Source: Onthophagus taurus
Taxonomy: Eukaryota > Arthropoda > Insecta > Coleoptera > Scarabaeidae
Reading direction: 5' to 3'
DNA length: 64,000 nucleotides
Assembly (NCBI RefSeq): GCF_036711975.1
Contig: NC_091967.1
Coordinates: 3,720,001 to 3,784,000, forward strand
Made by a program: the position numbers and the translations under genes. Every line of letters begins with the position of its first letter. Position 1 is the first letter of the stretch. Below are positions 12,201 through 23,500 of this stretch, piece by piece. Under the pieces are notes generated by a model, which did no database searches, was not told where the DNA came from, and worked only from the letters and a program-made list of their open reading frames with translations.

Positions 12201-14118
12201 TTTCGGTCATTTCAACGGGTTTACGATTTCGCCAAAGAAAACGGAACCCATTCGACCAGCTCCTCCTGTACCTGCAACCCCGGTAGCACCACCATTTAAA
12301 AGCCCAAGCTTCAACAGAACGAGCAACGTGAATAAACCAATTGCGCACATCGTTCCTCATAAACCAATTAATACCACCGCTCCAAATTCACTTACAACAG
12401 CCGTTGATGTCATTAACGCAACTACAATAGCTCCAGCTTTACCACCATTAAACCCAGGGTCGAATCCACGACCGATAATCTCTTCGCCGATATTAGAAAA
12501 TTCAACTTGTACGGCGAAAGAATTAATATCCCCGTTGAAAAATGCAGCGCCCAAATTGCCTTCGAGACCGGCACCGGAAGCGCCACCACCGATAAAAGAA
12601 CGACCTTTATCGGCTGATGTAACACCTGTAGTTACGTTTGCGGATGAGAAGAAGGTGTTAAATGGTAATGCTTTGAACCGAATCGCTTCGTTTTTGTCGA
12701 AACAAACCGATAAGAAGCCCGTTATTATAAATAACACAAATTCTTTGCCGAGGAACAAAAAAATCGATAAATCAACATTGAGGACGTTGGAAATTTCGAA
12801 TCCAATCCCACAAAGTGAGATTAAAGCAGAAAATGCTCTCCCCGCTGGGGAAAACAGCAAAGCTGTTGTTATGCGAGCACAAAGTATGCGCCAAACAAAT
12901 TCGACCCGACCGGCCATTCCAACTTTTGGTTCGATGCGACAAACTAACGGATTTAAACGCCCTGTTAGTATTCCATCGGGAAATAGACCAAAAAGTCCAC
13001 CACCCCCAAGACCCCCAGTGCCAGATTTAGACGACAAAAATAAGAATTTCATTAAAATCCCCGGATTACCAGGTTACCAAGAACCTTGTACCGACAAAAA
13101 AGCGAATCAATATGACGATTGTTTAAACGAAGCTAAAAACAAATCGCCTTCAAACGACAATATTTACGCAGTAATCGAAGAATCACCAACAAACACGAGT
13201 TGCGTTACTTCACCAGAGTCGAAGAAAAGCTTGGGGATTCCAAGCAATTCGGGATCGAATGAAAGTTTTGGGTTATTAGGTGAAATAGTTTCTGAAATAC
13301 AAAATCGCAATTTTGATTCTATTTATTCCACTTCGACTTTGGCAAGGAAGAAAAAAGAGCAAGAAGAAATTGATAAACTTAGCAAAAAAGATGATACTTA
13401 TGTAAATACGTCATCTATATACGCTAAATCCCCAGAAAGCGTTTATAGTAATATGAACAATATAAAATCGTGTGATAGTACTAGTTCTAGTGGCTACATT
13501 CATCCATCGGCAATAAATACGCCTAAGATTGAAAAGAAGATTGAAACAAAAATTGAGCCAAAAATCGAAACAAAACCACCAATGAGTACATTTAAAGGCG
13601 ATGTAAAAGAAGAGGAAACAAAAACAAAACCAACAACCACAAAAACTAGATTAGATCGACAACCAACTCCCCCAAATTTACGAACAAGAAAACCATCACC
13701 AACAAGACCACCAAGTAGTCAAAGCATTAATAAAAATACAATAAAATCAACTACACCAAAACCAACCTCGAATAGTCCAGATTTAGTGACTAGTTGTTCA
13801 AATAAAAAGCCATTGGGAACGAAACCACCAGATGTTTTAAATAATAGTGTTAAAAAGCCGGCGACGATTCCCATAAAACCCAACCTCGTATCTAAAGGTG
13901 TATCAAAAGTGAATAAAACGGTTAGTTTAAAGACTGACGTTAAACCCGAAACAAAATCGGTACCTAAAGTAACAAAAACTAATTCGGAATCAATAAAATC
14001 GATGCCCACCGGTGCGAGATTGGCGGCGAAACAACAATCGACGGTGGCTTCGTTGCAGCAAAAGTTTGAAAATAAACCACCTATAAGTGCTAAAACGGTA
14101 GCTTCTAAGAGTAAATAA
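3296..14118 (+). CDS. Meltrin: Meltrin-type ADAM metalloprotease-disintegrin (5' partial)
   Basis: This is a type I membrane metalloprotease of the ADAM9/12/19-like group, expected to shed cell-surface proteins. The exons read are 3296-3451, 3668-3931, 6606-6773, 6859-7028, 7084-7232, 7286-7611, 7660-7973, 8027-8424, 8477-8606 and 12087-14118. All phases match, giving 1,368 codons plus a stop. In order it encodes the prodomain ([16 protein letters not shown]), an RYKR furin-like site, and a catalytic domain opening at [11 protein letters not shown]. The zinc site [12 protein letters not shown] spans exons at 7211-7297 and is followed by a CIM Met-turn. Then come a disintegrin domain (ECDLPEYC loop), a Cys-rich region, an EGF-like CNGNGVC motif, a transmembrane helix ([20 protein letters not shown]) and a proline-rich tail of about 680 residues. 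All zinc ligands are present, so the protease should be active. The signal-peptide exon was not found. Meltrin rather than mind-meld is inferred from the active site and the long proline-rich tail. Confidence 0.9.
4843..5142 (+). other. Open frame with an acidic C-terminus, origin unknown
   Basis: A 99-codon frame lies in sense inside the Meltrin intron. Its first half ([19 protein letters not shown]) looks like ordinary helical protein. The second half is Asp/Glu-rich ([18 protein letters not shown]) and ends in SHKLR and a stop. The frame may begin as an exon, since the sequence before [10 protein letters not shown] contains no strong start. It could be the last exon of a captured retrocopy or transposon gene, or chance. 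It is not part of the ADAM protein, whose flanking exons join in phase without it. Confidence 0.25.
6428..6508. repeat. Short inverted repeat in the Meltrin intron
   Basis: CATATAATGAGCTATTATTC at 6428 is answered in reverse complement by GAATAATAGCCCTCATTATA near 6487-6506. About 35 bases separate the arms, forming a strong hairpin just before exon 6606. It is probably a small MITE remnant. Confidence 0.6.
8607..9057 (+). CDS. Alternative short cytoplasmic tail of Meltrin (read-through of the TM exon)
   Basis: The transmembrane exon ends at a strong donor (AAT|GTACGTAAG at 8606/8607) that joins in phase to the proline-rich exon at 12087. If that donor is not used, the same frame stays open for about 150 more codons to a stop at 9055-9057. 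The sequence is Lys/Ser/Asn-rich with a CC pair just after the membrane (KLNCCSGN), a possible palmitoylation site. An AATAAA lies about 80 bases after the stop (near 9139). An open frame of this length in AT-rich DNA, together with a nearby polyadenylation signal, suggests a genuine short isoform. No transcript evidence is available here. Confidence 0.55.
9473..10607. mobile_element. Foldback MITE, Tc1/mariner-like ends
   Basis: The element opens CAGGGTGGTTCAAATTCGAT and closes with the near-perfect reverse complement ATCGAATTTGAACCATCCTG. TA is on both sides (9471-9472 and 10608-10609). Inside, arms of about 190 bases (9780-9975 and 10365-10570) are also inverted copies, including TTTACAGTTTCCTGTAATTA and its complement. 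There is no transposase frame, so this is a non-autonomous foldback element in the last Meltrin intron. Confidence 0.75.
10766..11605. repeat. Tandem duplication of the 3' part of the foldback MITE plus flank
   Basis: The sequence 10766-11605 repeats 9916-10752 almost base for base, including the centre, the right arm and about 150 bases of non-element flank (from 'ACACAAAGTACACCC' to 'CATGACTTTATG'). The offset is about 850-867 bases. The second copy lacks about 45 bases near 11243 and has no left end, so it arose by segmental duplication and not by a new insertion. Confidence 0.75.
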
Positions 14119-15204
14119 AAAAATCTTTGTAAATATCTATTATTTAAATTTAAGGCTATTTATGAACTGAAAGTATAACAAAAGTTTTTTTCTTAAAAAG
14201 CTTTTGATCTACTGTGTAGATGAGAATTTATCAAAAAAATCGATATAACTTATACACGTCCTAGTCTCTAAGTTATTTTTTCAAAGTATTTGCGTTGGCT
14301 GCTGCCCTCTTTTTACAATCAGACAATCACATCTGAATATTTTGTACGTGACTACTATGTAAGTTAGACGAAACGAAGGAAAAAGAGGAAAAACGATTAA
14401 CTCTTTTCGTTTAATTTTCATTTCTTTGTACATATATACCAAAGAGCGTAAATTTATTATTGACTATATAGCGCCGTGTTTATATAGAATTGCGTTCCTT
14501 CGATATATTATTTATAAGCGCGATCTTAGTTGTTGTAAGACTCTCTCATAACTTAGCCCGTTTTTTTTTAGTAAAGATGATTGGACCCTTTTGTAAATAA
14601 TATAAAAGTGCATTTATTATTGTCGATAATAAAATTTCTGTACTGTTAAAAATATTATTTTTTAAATAATTAAAATGTTTTCAATAACGATGAAGTGATG
14701 GTTTTTACAGAGTGAAAATAGTTAACATAAAAAGTTTCTATTTCGTAAAGATGATATTGAGTGACTTAGTAATTTATATTTTCAGTTGACCTTTTTATAT
14801 ATTAAAATGAGGTAGGTATTATAATTTTACTTCTATTATGTCTAGTTAACACATTGATTGACATAAAGATCCTTTCTTAAACATTGAAGATTTATGATAA
14901 TATAAGTTACATAGATATATTGTAAGTGTAGTGTAAATTAGTAATGAATAATAAAATTGCTATATAGCACACCTCTCGTTTTAGCGGGTGTGGTGTTCCA
15001 ATATATTGGTTGAAAATACAGTTTCGTTTGTCGCAAGTTTAGTTTCGAATCAAACTCTGGTATTTTGCGGAAATAATTATTTTACCGTGGTTAATTGGAC
15101 CGTGTTATACATCACTTGACTAAGCGATAAATGAATCAATGTGAAGTGACTCAAAAAACACGTTACAAATAAAAAGAAAGTGCTGAAAAGTGACTAACAC
15201 TAGA
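14119..15204 (+). other. Meltrin 3' UTR and downstream spacer
   Basis: There are no coding features. Candidate poly(A) signals after the Meltrin stop are AATAAA near 14630 and another near 14951. The rest is AT-rich spacer up to the satellite. Confidence 0.5.
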
Positions 15205-18200
15205 TTAACTTCAGTTATAGAACTTCTATTCTATGATAAGTAACTTCAGGTTTAAAATGTCAACCTCAATTTTGACATATTTGTAATCTTTATTAAAAAT
15301 CCTTTAAAATGAGTACAAACACGACATATTTATCTTCAATATTAATGAAGTTATGGTCAACTTCCGGTTAAGAATGTCAACGTCAATTTTGACATATTTG
15401 CAATCGTCGTGAAAAATCCTTTAAAATGAGTCCAAACATGATACGTTTAATTCTAATATTACTCGAGATATAAACAACTTCCGGTTTGAAATGTCAATTT
15501 CATTTTGACATATTCTTAATTTTTATAAAATGTATTAATATTTGTCACAAAAACAAAAATATAATAAAAAAAATTAAAAATTAAGGTTGGTATTAATATT
15601 TAAAAATTAAATTCCTATCTTCATTGTTGCTAACTTCGCGTTTAACGTTTTTTATTCTAACTTGTTTGTTTTTTGAGATAAGTGCGTCATCTTTGGACTC
15701 ATTTTAAAGATTTTTTAATGAAGATGACAAATATGTCAAAATTGACGTTTCAAACCGGAAGTGATTGTATTTCCATTAATATTAAAGTTAAATATGTCGA
15801 GTTTGGACTCATTTTAAAGGATTTTTTATGAAGTTGACAAATATATCAAAATTAAAAGTTGAAAGTTCGAACATTTTGGTTTTTTGAGATAAATGCATCA
15901 TCTTTGGACATATTTTAAAGGTTTTTAATAAAGAATACATCATGAAAGAACACCACAAAGTTGTCCATTTGTCTATTATATGATAACCAACTTCCGGTTT
16001 AAAATGTCAACCTCAATTTTGACATATTTGTAATCTTTATTAAAAATCTTTTAAAATGAGTACAAACACGACAAAAAAATAAAAAATTAAGGGTGGTATT
16101 AATATTTAAAAATTAAATTGCTATCTTCATTGTTGCCAACTTCGGGTTTAACGTTTTTTATTCAAACTTTTTTGTTTTTTGAGATAAGTGCGTCATCTTT
16201 GGACTCATTTTAAAGGTTTTTTAATGAAGATGACAAATATGTCAAAATTGACGTTGACGTTTCAAACCGGAAGTGATTGTATTTCCATTAATATTAAAGT
16301 TAAATATGTCGAGTTTGGACTCATTTTACAGGATTTTTTATGAAGTTGACAAATATGTCAAAATTAAAAATTGAAAGTTCGAACTTTTTGGTTTTTTGAG
16401 ACAAATGCATCATCTTTGGACATATTTTAAAGGTTTTTAATAAAGAATACATCATGAAAGAACACCACGAAGTTGTCCATTTGTCTATTATATGATAACT
16501 AACTTCAGGTTTAAAATGTCAACCTCAATTTTGACATATTTGTAATCTTTATTAAAAATCTTTTAAAATGACTACAAACACGACAAAAAAAATAAAAAAT
16601 TAAGGTTGGTATTAATATTTAAAAATTAAATTGCTATCTTCATTGTTGCTAACTTCGGGTTTAACGTTTTTTATTCTAACTTTTTTGTTTTTTGAGATAA
16701 GTGCGTCATCTTTGGACTCATTTTAAAGGTTTTTTAATGAAGATGACAAATATGTTAAAATTGACGTTGACGTTTCAAACCGGAAGTATTGTATTTCCAT
16801 TAATATTAAAGTTAAACATGTCGAGTTTGGACTCATTTTAAAGGATTTTTTATGAAGTTGACAAATATATCAAAATTAAAAGTTGAAAGTTCGAACTTTT
16901 TGGTTTTTTGAGATAAATGCATCATCTTTGGACATATTTTAAAGATTTTTAATAAAGAATACATCATGAAAGAACACCACAAAGTTGTCCATTTGTCTAT
17001 TATATGATAACTAACTTCAGGTTTAAAATGTCAACCTCAATTTTGACATATTTGTAATCTTTATTAAAGATCTTTTAAAATGAGTACAAACACGACAAAA
17101 AAATAAAAAATTAAGGTTGGTATTAATGTTTAAAAATTAAATTCCTATCTTCATTGTTGCCAACTTCGGGTTTAACGTTTTTTATTCAAACTTTTTTGTT
17201 TTTTGAGATAAGTGCGTCATCTTTGGACTCATTTTAAAGGTTTTTTAATGAAGATGACAAATATGTCAAAATTGACGTTGACGTTTCAAACTGGAAGTGA
17301 TTGTATTTCCATTAATATTACATTAAAATCGCGTCTTGAGATGTGAAGTAATACGAAGCGCACTCAAAAAATTGTTTACGCAACAAAATAATACGTGTAA
17401 CTTGTGATTTTGAAATTTCACTGAGATGAGTAAGCATTTCTAATGTCTTAATATTTGTCACAAAAACAAAAATATAATAAAAAAAAACAAAAAAATTAAG
17501 GTTGGTATTAATATTTAAAAATAAATTGCTATCTTCATTGTTGCTAACTTCGGGTTGAACGTTTTTTATTCTAACTTTTTTGTTTTTTGAGATAAGTGCG
17601 TCATCTTTGGACTCATTTTAAAGGTTTTTTAATGAAGATGATAAATATGTCAAAATTGACGTTGACGTTTCAAACCGGAAGTGATTGTATTTCCATTAAT
17701 ATTAAAGTTAAATATGTCGAGTTTGGACTCATTTTAAAGGATTTTTTATGATGTTGACAAATATATCAAAATTAAAAGTTGAAAGTTCGAATATTTTGGT
17801 TTTTTGAGATAAATGCATCATCTTTGGACATATTTTAAAGGTTTTTAATAAAGAATACATCATGAAAGAACACCACGAAGTTGTCCATTCGTTTATTATA
17901 TGATAGCTAACTTCAGGTTTAAAATGTCAACTTAAATTTTGATATATTTGTAATCTTTATTAAAAATCTTTTAAAATGAGTACAAACACGACAAAAAAAT
18001 AAAAAATTAAGGTTGGTATTAATATTTAAAAATTAAATTGCTATCTTCATTGTTGCCAACTTCGGGTTTAACGTTTTTTATTCAAACTTTTTTGTTTTTT
18101 GAGATAAGTGCGTCATCTTTGGACTCATTTTAAAGGTTTTTTAATGAAGATGACAAATATGTCAAAATTGACGTTGATGTTTCAAACCGGAAGTGATTGT

Positions 18201-18417
18201 ATTTCCACTAATATTAAAGTTAAATATGTCGAGTTTGGACTCATTTTAAAGGATTTTTTATAAACTTGACAAATATATCAAAATTAAAAGTTGAAATTTC
18301 GAACTTTATGGTTTTTTGAGATAAATGCGTCAAGTTTGGACTTATTTTAAAGGTTATTTTATGAAGATTACGAATATAATAATAAAATTAATGTTGACAG
18401 TGACAACTGAAAGTTTT
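15205..18417. repeat. Satellite block 1, unit about 512 bp with dyad symmetry
   Basis: The marker AGTGCGTCAT recurs at 15681, 16187, 16700, 17211, 17595 and 18107, with spacings of 506, 513, 511, 384 and 512. Each unit carries an ACTTCAGGTTTAAAATGTCA half and an inverted TGTCAAAATTGACG...TTTCAAACCGGAAGT half, so units can fold on themselves. The block opens with a leader (15230-15540) of three shorter inverted-type subrepeats of about 120 bp. A 120-bp piece of the flanking repeat described at 20361 interrupts it at 17331-17450. Confidence 0.9.
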
Positions 18418-18426
18418 TTTCACGAC

Positions 18427-18545
18427 TAAACCCGAATGATTCTAGTTCTAGGTCTTGTGTTAGTTCTAGTGATGGTGTAATACTAGACGGAGAACTAGAA
18501 ACATTTGGGTTAATACTTTCTAGTTCTAGGTGTGGTGTTGTGTGG
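18427..18545. repeat. CTAG-rich palindromic dispersed repeat, copy 1
   Basis: A cluster of TTCTAG and CTAGAA words (GATTCTAGTTCTAGGTCTTG, then ACTAGACGGAGAACTAGAAA) is flanked by AAACCCGAATG-type ends. The same family appears at 31350, 32660, 40090 and 44960. Confidence 0.6.
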
Positions 18546-19270
18546 ATAAGATGAGAGATGTTAATCTATTTGTAAAGTCTCTGAAGATGGCCAAGGGCCG
18601 AAACTAGTTAGACTTAAATTCTATATAAAATAAAAGACATAGAGTTTTAATTTTATACTAACATCCAGACAGCATGAAAATCTCTAAAAACCAATTAAAA
18701 ACATTATTTAAAACATTTATAACATTGTAATATTTCATTTTGAACGTTTAATAAACCTGGTTATCTGATAAAACAGTTTTAAGTACAAACCAAACCTAAA
18801 GAACAATTACACCAGATAGTAGACATGACATGCACTAGAGATAATGATGAGTGTATTTTTTCTGGTTATGTTGACTGGATAAACCTTAAAAAACATACCT
18901 TGTGGTCATACTTCGCGTTATTTTTTGCGCAAATAAGTTAATTTAGATTATGCACAGAAATAAAAATAACTCTAATCTTCAGATTAAATTATATCAATGA
19001 TTCTAACCACTTATTTATTTTTTCACTTCAAATTAATTATCAATCTTATCACATCATAATTGTATAACTCTTTAATGAGTTATTTTCAAATTTTTTATTA
19101 ATATGGAATTTGAAATAAGATTCAATATTCAAAAATATTCTTCTTCACTCCCTCTTGGTTATGGAATAAAAAAGTATCAGTAAAATTCTCATAAGTAACA
19201 GGTAAAACTTGGGTGAACCCCAACGTGTTTCTCTCAAAGGAGGAGGCGTACAGGTACGTTTCCAACAGCA
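18546..19270. other. Spacer between satellite block 1 and the putative promoter
   Basis: AT-rich sequence. I see no gene, RNA gene or defined repeat in it. Confidence 0.5.
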
Positions 19271-19298
19271 TATAAACCAAACGAGTAGCTCTCTCAGT
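19271..19298 (+). promoter_or_regulatory. Putative core promoter (TATA plus Inr)
   Basis: TATAAA at 19271 is followed by the arthropod-type initiator TCAGT at 19294-19298. The surrounding sequence is less AT-rich and not satellite. It would start the leader exon that ends at a strong donor (19573/19574). The likely target is the secreted-protein gene at 26332; this is inference. Confidence 0.4.
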
Positions 19299-19573
19299 AC
19301 GAAACCGACCGTCTTTCGAAGTGGTGCCCGTTGTAAACGCGATTAACTGTTAGACGACGACGATAACAACGAGGACGTTTCCACCAAGACACCGGCGAAC
19401 GAAAGAAAAGTACCGTTACTTTTAACCAAGAGTCTCGTGGCACATATTAGCATAAAGAATTTAAATTGAGTTTTATAAAAATTTTTGATAAGATTCGGTG
19501 TGATTTTTTTGAATGATATGTATTGAGAAGGACTTGAACTTTGGGTAAAGAAGGATTCCTGGAAAAATAACAA
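19296..19573 (+). other. Putative non-coding 5' leader exon for the gene at 26332
   Basis: It runs from the Inr to a consensus donor (CAA|GTAAGTATG). The next + strand gene begins with an acceptor (TTTTCAG|AAAATATT at 26307/26308) placed 24 bases before its ATG, so that gene needs an upstream leader. If the two are joined, the first intron is about 6.7 kb and consists mostly of satellite. An alternative local TATA box lies at 26163. Confidence 0.35.
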
Positions 19574-20360
19574 GTAAGTATGTTGAATTATCCGCGTTTT
19601 GAGGTCAAACCACAAACGGAGGCTTCTTGGTTGGTAGGGCGAGTTTATTTCGGTAGACCAATTATTTGGTACCGTTATTCGGTACCAAAGGTGGAAAGTT
19701 TAACGAATTCCTTAAGAATTTGTCATTTAATATATTAATTTAAATAATTTTGATAGTAAAGTAATTAATTGTAAGAATTTTTATTAAAATTGCAAAATCA
19801 ACATTTACATAATTTATTTTTTTACATGTGTACAAAATAGGTTAACTTAATAAGTTTGGAATTGCTCTAACCTATGAGGTGCATCAAGTTCCTAACCCAG
19901 CAAATTTGAACTGCTACCACAGGCGATGATAACTTAATTAATAATCGAATGGCTAAGCAAAACCATCCATATGTAATAAGATGAAAATTTTTTCAAGCTG
20001 GAGCCGTTGATCACCACAGATTCCATTAGTTCTGCATCTATGTCGAAATCTGCGTTTTTAACCCATACATTGCCCAAATCCTTGATATGCTTGATAGTAT
20101 CTTCCTGGTAAAGGCTGGAAATATAAGTTCTGCATTGAGCATGTTGCAATCTTCACCAAAAACATGTTCAAAATGAGTCATGAACCAATTGTTATTTCCT
20201 TTCTTGAGTTTAACAACATTGAGGCATAAACATCCTTTACTTCTCTAGTCATTAATTATCAAAAATATCTTATTGCAAAATTAAACGTGAAAACGAAAAC
20301 GCTATTAAAAAACAAACTTAACTCTAAACCTTATCTGATAAAGATATAGAAACGTTTTAG
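19574..20360. other. Spacer with a short unexplained frame on the minus strand
   Basis: AT-rich sequence. Around 19934-20200 the minus strand gives broken protein-like stretches (CRTYISSLYQEDTIKHIKDL in one frame, WFMTHFEHVFGEDCNMLNAE in another), suggesting a decayed coding fragment of unknown family. Confidence 0.3.
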
Positions 20361-20566
20361 ATTAAAATCGCGTCTTGAGATGTGAAGTAATACTAAGCGC
20401 ACTCAAAAAATTGTTTACGCAACAAAATAATACGTGTAACTTGTGATTTTGAAATTTCACTGAGATGAGTAAGCATTTCTAATGACCACATCATTCTTCT
20501 ATAATGGTCATTTCATTAACAACTTGATATATTTACACTTTTAATGAAGAAGTCATTGACGAAAGG
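20361..20566 (+). repeat. 206-bp direct repeat on the left of satellite block 2
   Basis: The segment from ATTAAAATCGCGTCTTGAGA to GAAGAAGTCATTGAC recurs nearly unchanged at the right edge (25606-25795) in the same orientation. Its first 120 bases recur at 17331-17450 inside block 1. It does not match the 512-bp unit, so it looks like a component of a larger composite repeat. Confidence 0.75.
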
Positions 20567-23500
20567 TTAAAATGTCAACCTCAATTTTGACATATTTGTA
20601 ATCTTTATTAAAAATGCTTTAAAATGAGTACCAACACGATATGTTTATCTTCAATATTAATGAAGTTATGGTCAACTTCCGGTTAAGAATGTCAATGTCA
20701 ATTTTGACATATTTGTAATCATCGTGAAAAATCCTTTAAAATGAGTCTAAACATGATACGTTTAATTCTAATATTACTCGAGATATAAGCAACTTCCGGT
20801 TTGAAATGTCAATTTCATTTTGACATATTCTTAATTTTTATAAAATGTCTTAATATTTGTCACAAAAACAAAAATATAATAAAAAAAAAACAAAAAAATT
20901 AAGGTTGGTATTAATATTTAAAAATAAATTGCTATCTTCATTGTTGCTAACTTCGGGTTGAACGTTTTTTATTCTAACTTTTTTGTTTTTTGAGATAAGT
21001 GCGTCATCTTTGGACTCATTTTAAAGGTTTTTTAATGAAGATGACAAATATGTCAAAATTGACGTTTCAAACCGGAAGTGATTGTATTTCCATTAATATT
21101 AAAGTTAAATATGTCGAGTTTGGACTCATTTTAAAGGATTTTTTATGAAGTTGACAAATATATCAAAATTAAAAGTTGAAAGTTCGAACATTTAGATTTT
21201 TTGAGATAAATGCATCATCTTTGGACATATTTTAAAGGTTTTTAATAAAGAATACATCATGAAAGAACACCACGAAGTTGTCCATTTGTCTGTTATATGA
21301 TAACTAACTTCAGGTTTAAAATGTCAACCTCAATTTTGACATATTTGTAATCTTTATTAAAAATCTTTTAAAATGAGTACAAACACGAAAAAAAAAATAA
21401 AAAATTAAGGTTGGTATTAATATTTAAAAATTAAATTGCTATCTTCATTGTTGCTAACTTCGGGTTTAACGTTTTTTATTCAAACTTTTTTGTTTTTTGA
21501 GATAAGTGCGTCATCTTTGGACTCATTTTAAAGGTTTTTTAATGAAGTTGACAAATATGTCAAAATTAAAAGTTGAAAGTTGAAACTTTTTGGTTTTTTG
21601 AGATAAATGCATCATCTTTGGACATATTTTAAAGGTTTTTAATAAAGAATACATCATGAAAGAACACCACGAAGTTGTCCATTCGTCTATTATATGATAA
21701 CTAACTTTAGGTTTAAAATGTCAACTTCAATTTTGATATATTTGTAATCTTTATTAAATATCTTTTAAAATGAGTACAAACACGACAAAAAAATAAAAAA
21801 TTAAGGTTGGTATTAATATTTAAAAATTAAATTGCTATCTTCATTGTTGCCAACTTCGGGTTTAACGTTTTTTATTCAAACTTTTTTGTTTTTTGAGATA
21901 AGTACGTCATCTTTGGACTCATTTTAAAGGTTTTTTAATGAAGATGACAAATATGTCAAAATTGACGTTTCAAACCGGAAGTGATTGTATTTCCATTAAT
22001 ATTAAAGTTAAATATGTCGAGTTTGGACTCATTTTACAGGATTTTTTATGAAGTTGACAAATATATCAAAATTAAAAGTTGAAAGTTCGAACATTTTGAT
22101 TTTTTGAGATAAATGCATCATCTTTGGACATATTTTAAAGGTTTTTAATAAAAAATACATCATGAAAGAACACCACGAAGTTGTCCATTTGTCTGTTATA
22201 TGATAACTAACTTCAGGTTTAAAATGTCAACCTCAATTTTGACATATTTGTAATCTTTATTAAAAATCTTTTAAAATGTGTACAAACACGACAAAAAAAT
22301 AAAAAATTAAGGTTGGTATTAATATTTAAAAATTAAATTGCTATCTTCACTGTTGCCAACTTCGGGTTTAACGTTTTTTATTCAAACTTTTTTGTTTTTT
22401 GAGATAAGTGCGTCATCTTTGGACTCATTTTAAAGGTTTTTTAATGAAGATGACAAATATGTCAAAATTGACGTTGACGTTTCAAACCGGAAGTGATTGT
22501 ATTTCCATTAATATTAAAGTTAAATATGTCGAGTTTGGACTCATTTTACAGGATTTTTTATGAAGTTGACAAATATATCAAAATTAAAAGTTGAAAGTTC
22601 GAACATTTTGGTTTTTTGAGATAAATGCATCATCTTTGGACATATTTTAAAGGTTTTTAATAAAGAATACATCATGAAAGAACACCACGAAGTTGTCCAT
22701 TCGTCTATTATATGATAACTAACTTTAAGTTTAAAATGTCAACTTCAATTTTGATATATTTGTAATCTTTATTAAAAATCTTTTAAAATGAGTACAAACA
22801 CGACAAAAAAAATAAAAAATTAAGGTTGGTATTAATATTTAAAAATTAAATTGCTATCTTCATTGTTGCTAACTTCGGGTTTAACGTTTTTTATTCAAAC
22901 TTTTTTGTTTTTTGAGATAAGTGCGTCATCTTTGGACTCATTTTAAAGGTTTTTTAATGAAGATGACAAATATGTCAAAATTGACGTTGACGTTTCAAAC
23001 CGGAAGTGATTGTATTTCCATTAATATTAAAGTTAAATATGTCGAGTTTGGACTCATTTTACAGGATTTTTTATGAAGTTGACAAATATATCAAAATTAA
23101 AAGTTGAAAGTTCGAACATTTTGGTTTTTTGAGATAAATGCATCATCTTTGGACATATTTTAAAGGTTTTTAATAAAGAATACATCATGAAAGAACACCA
23201 CGAAGTTGTCCATTCGTCTATTATATGATAACTAACTTTAGGTTTAAAATGTCAACCTCAATTTTGACATATTTGTAATCTTTATTAAAAATCTTTTAAA
23301 ATGAGTACAAACACGACAAAAAAATAAAAAATTAAGGTTGGTATTAATATTTAAAAATTAAATTGCTATCTTCATTGTTGCCAACTTCGGATTTAACGTT
23401 TTTTATTCAAACTTTTTTGTTTTTTGAGATAAGTGCGTCATCTTTGGACTCATTTTAAAGGTTTTTTAATGAAGATGATAAATATGTCAAAATTGACGTT

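Noticed and set aside
12357..13052. 231-residue open frame antisense to the Meltrin tail exon
   Set aside because: It is a shadow of the proline-rich exon. The + strand frame joins in phase to the TM exon and the antisense has no family motif.
19934..20200. Minus-strand protein-like stretches
   Set aside because: Frames change several times and I recognise no family, so I list only a spacer with possible decayed coding sequence.
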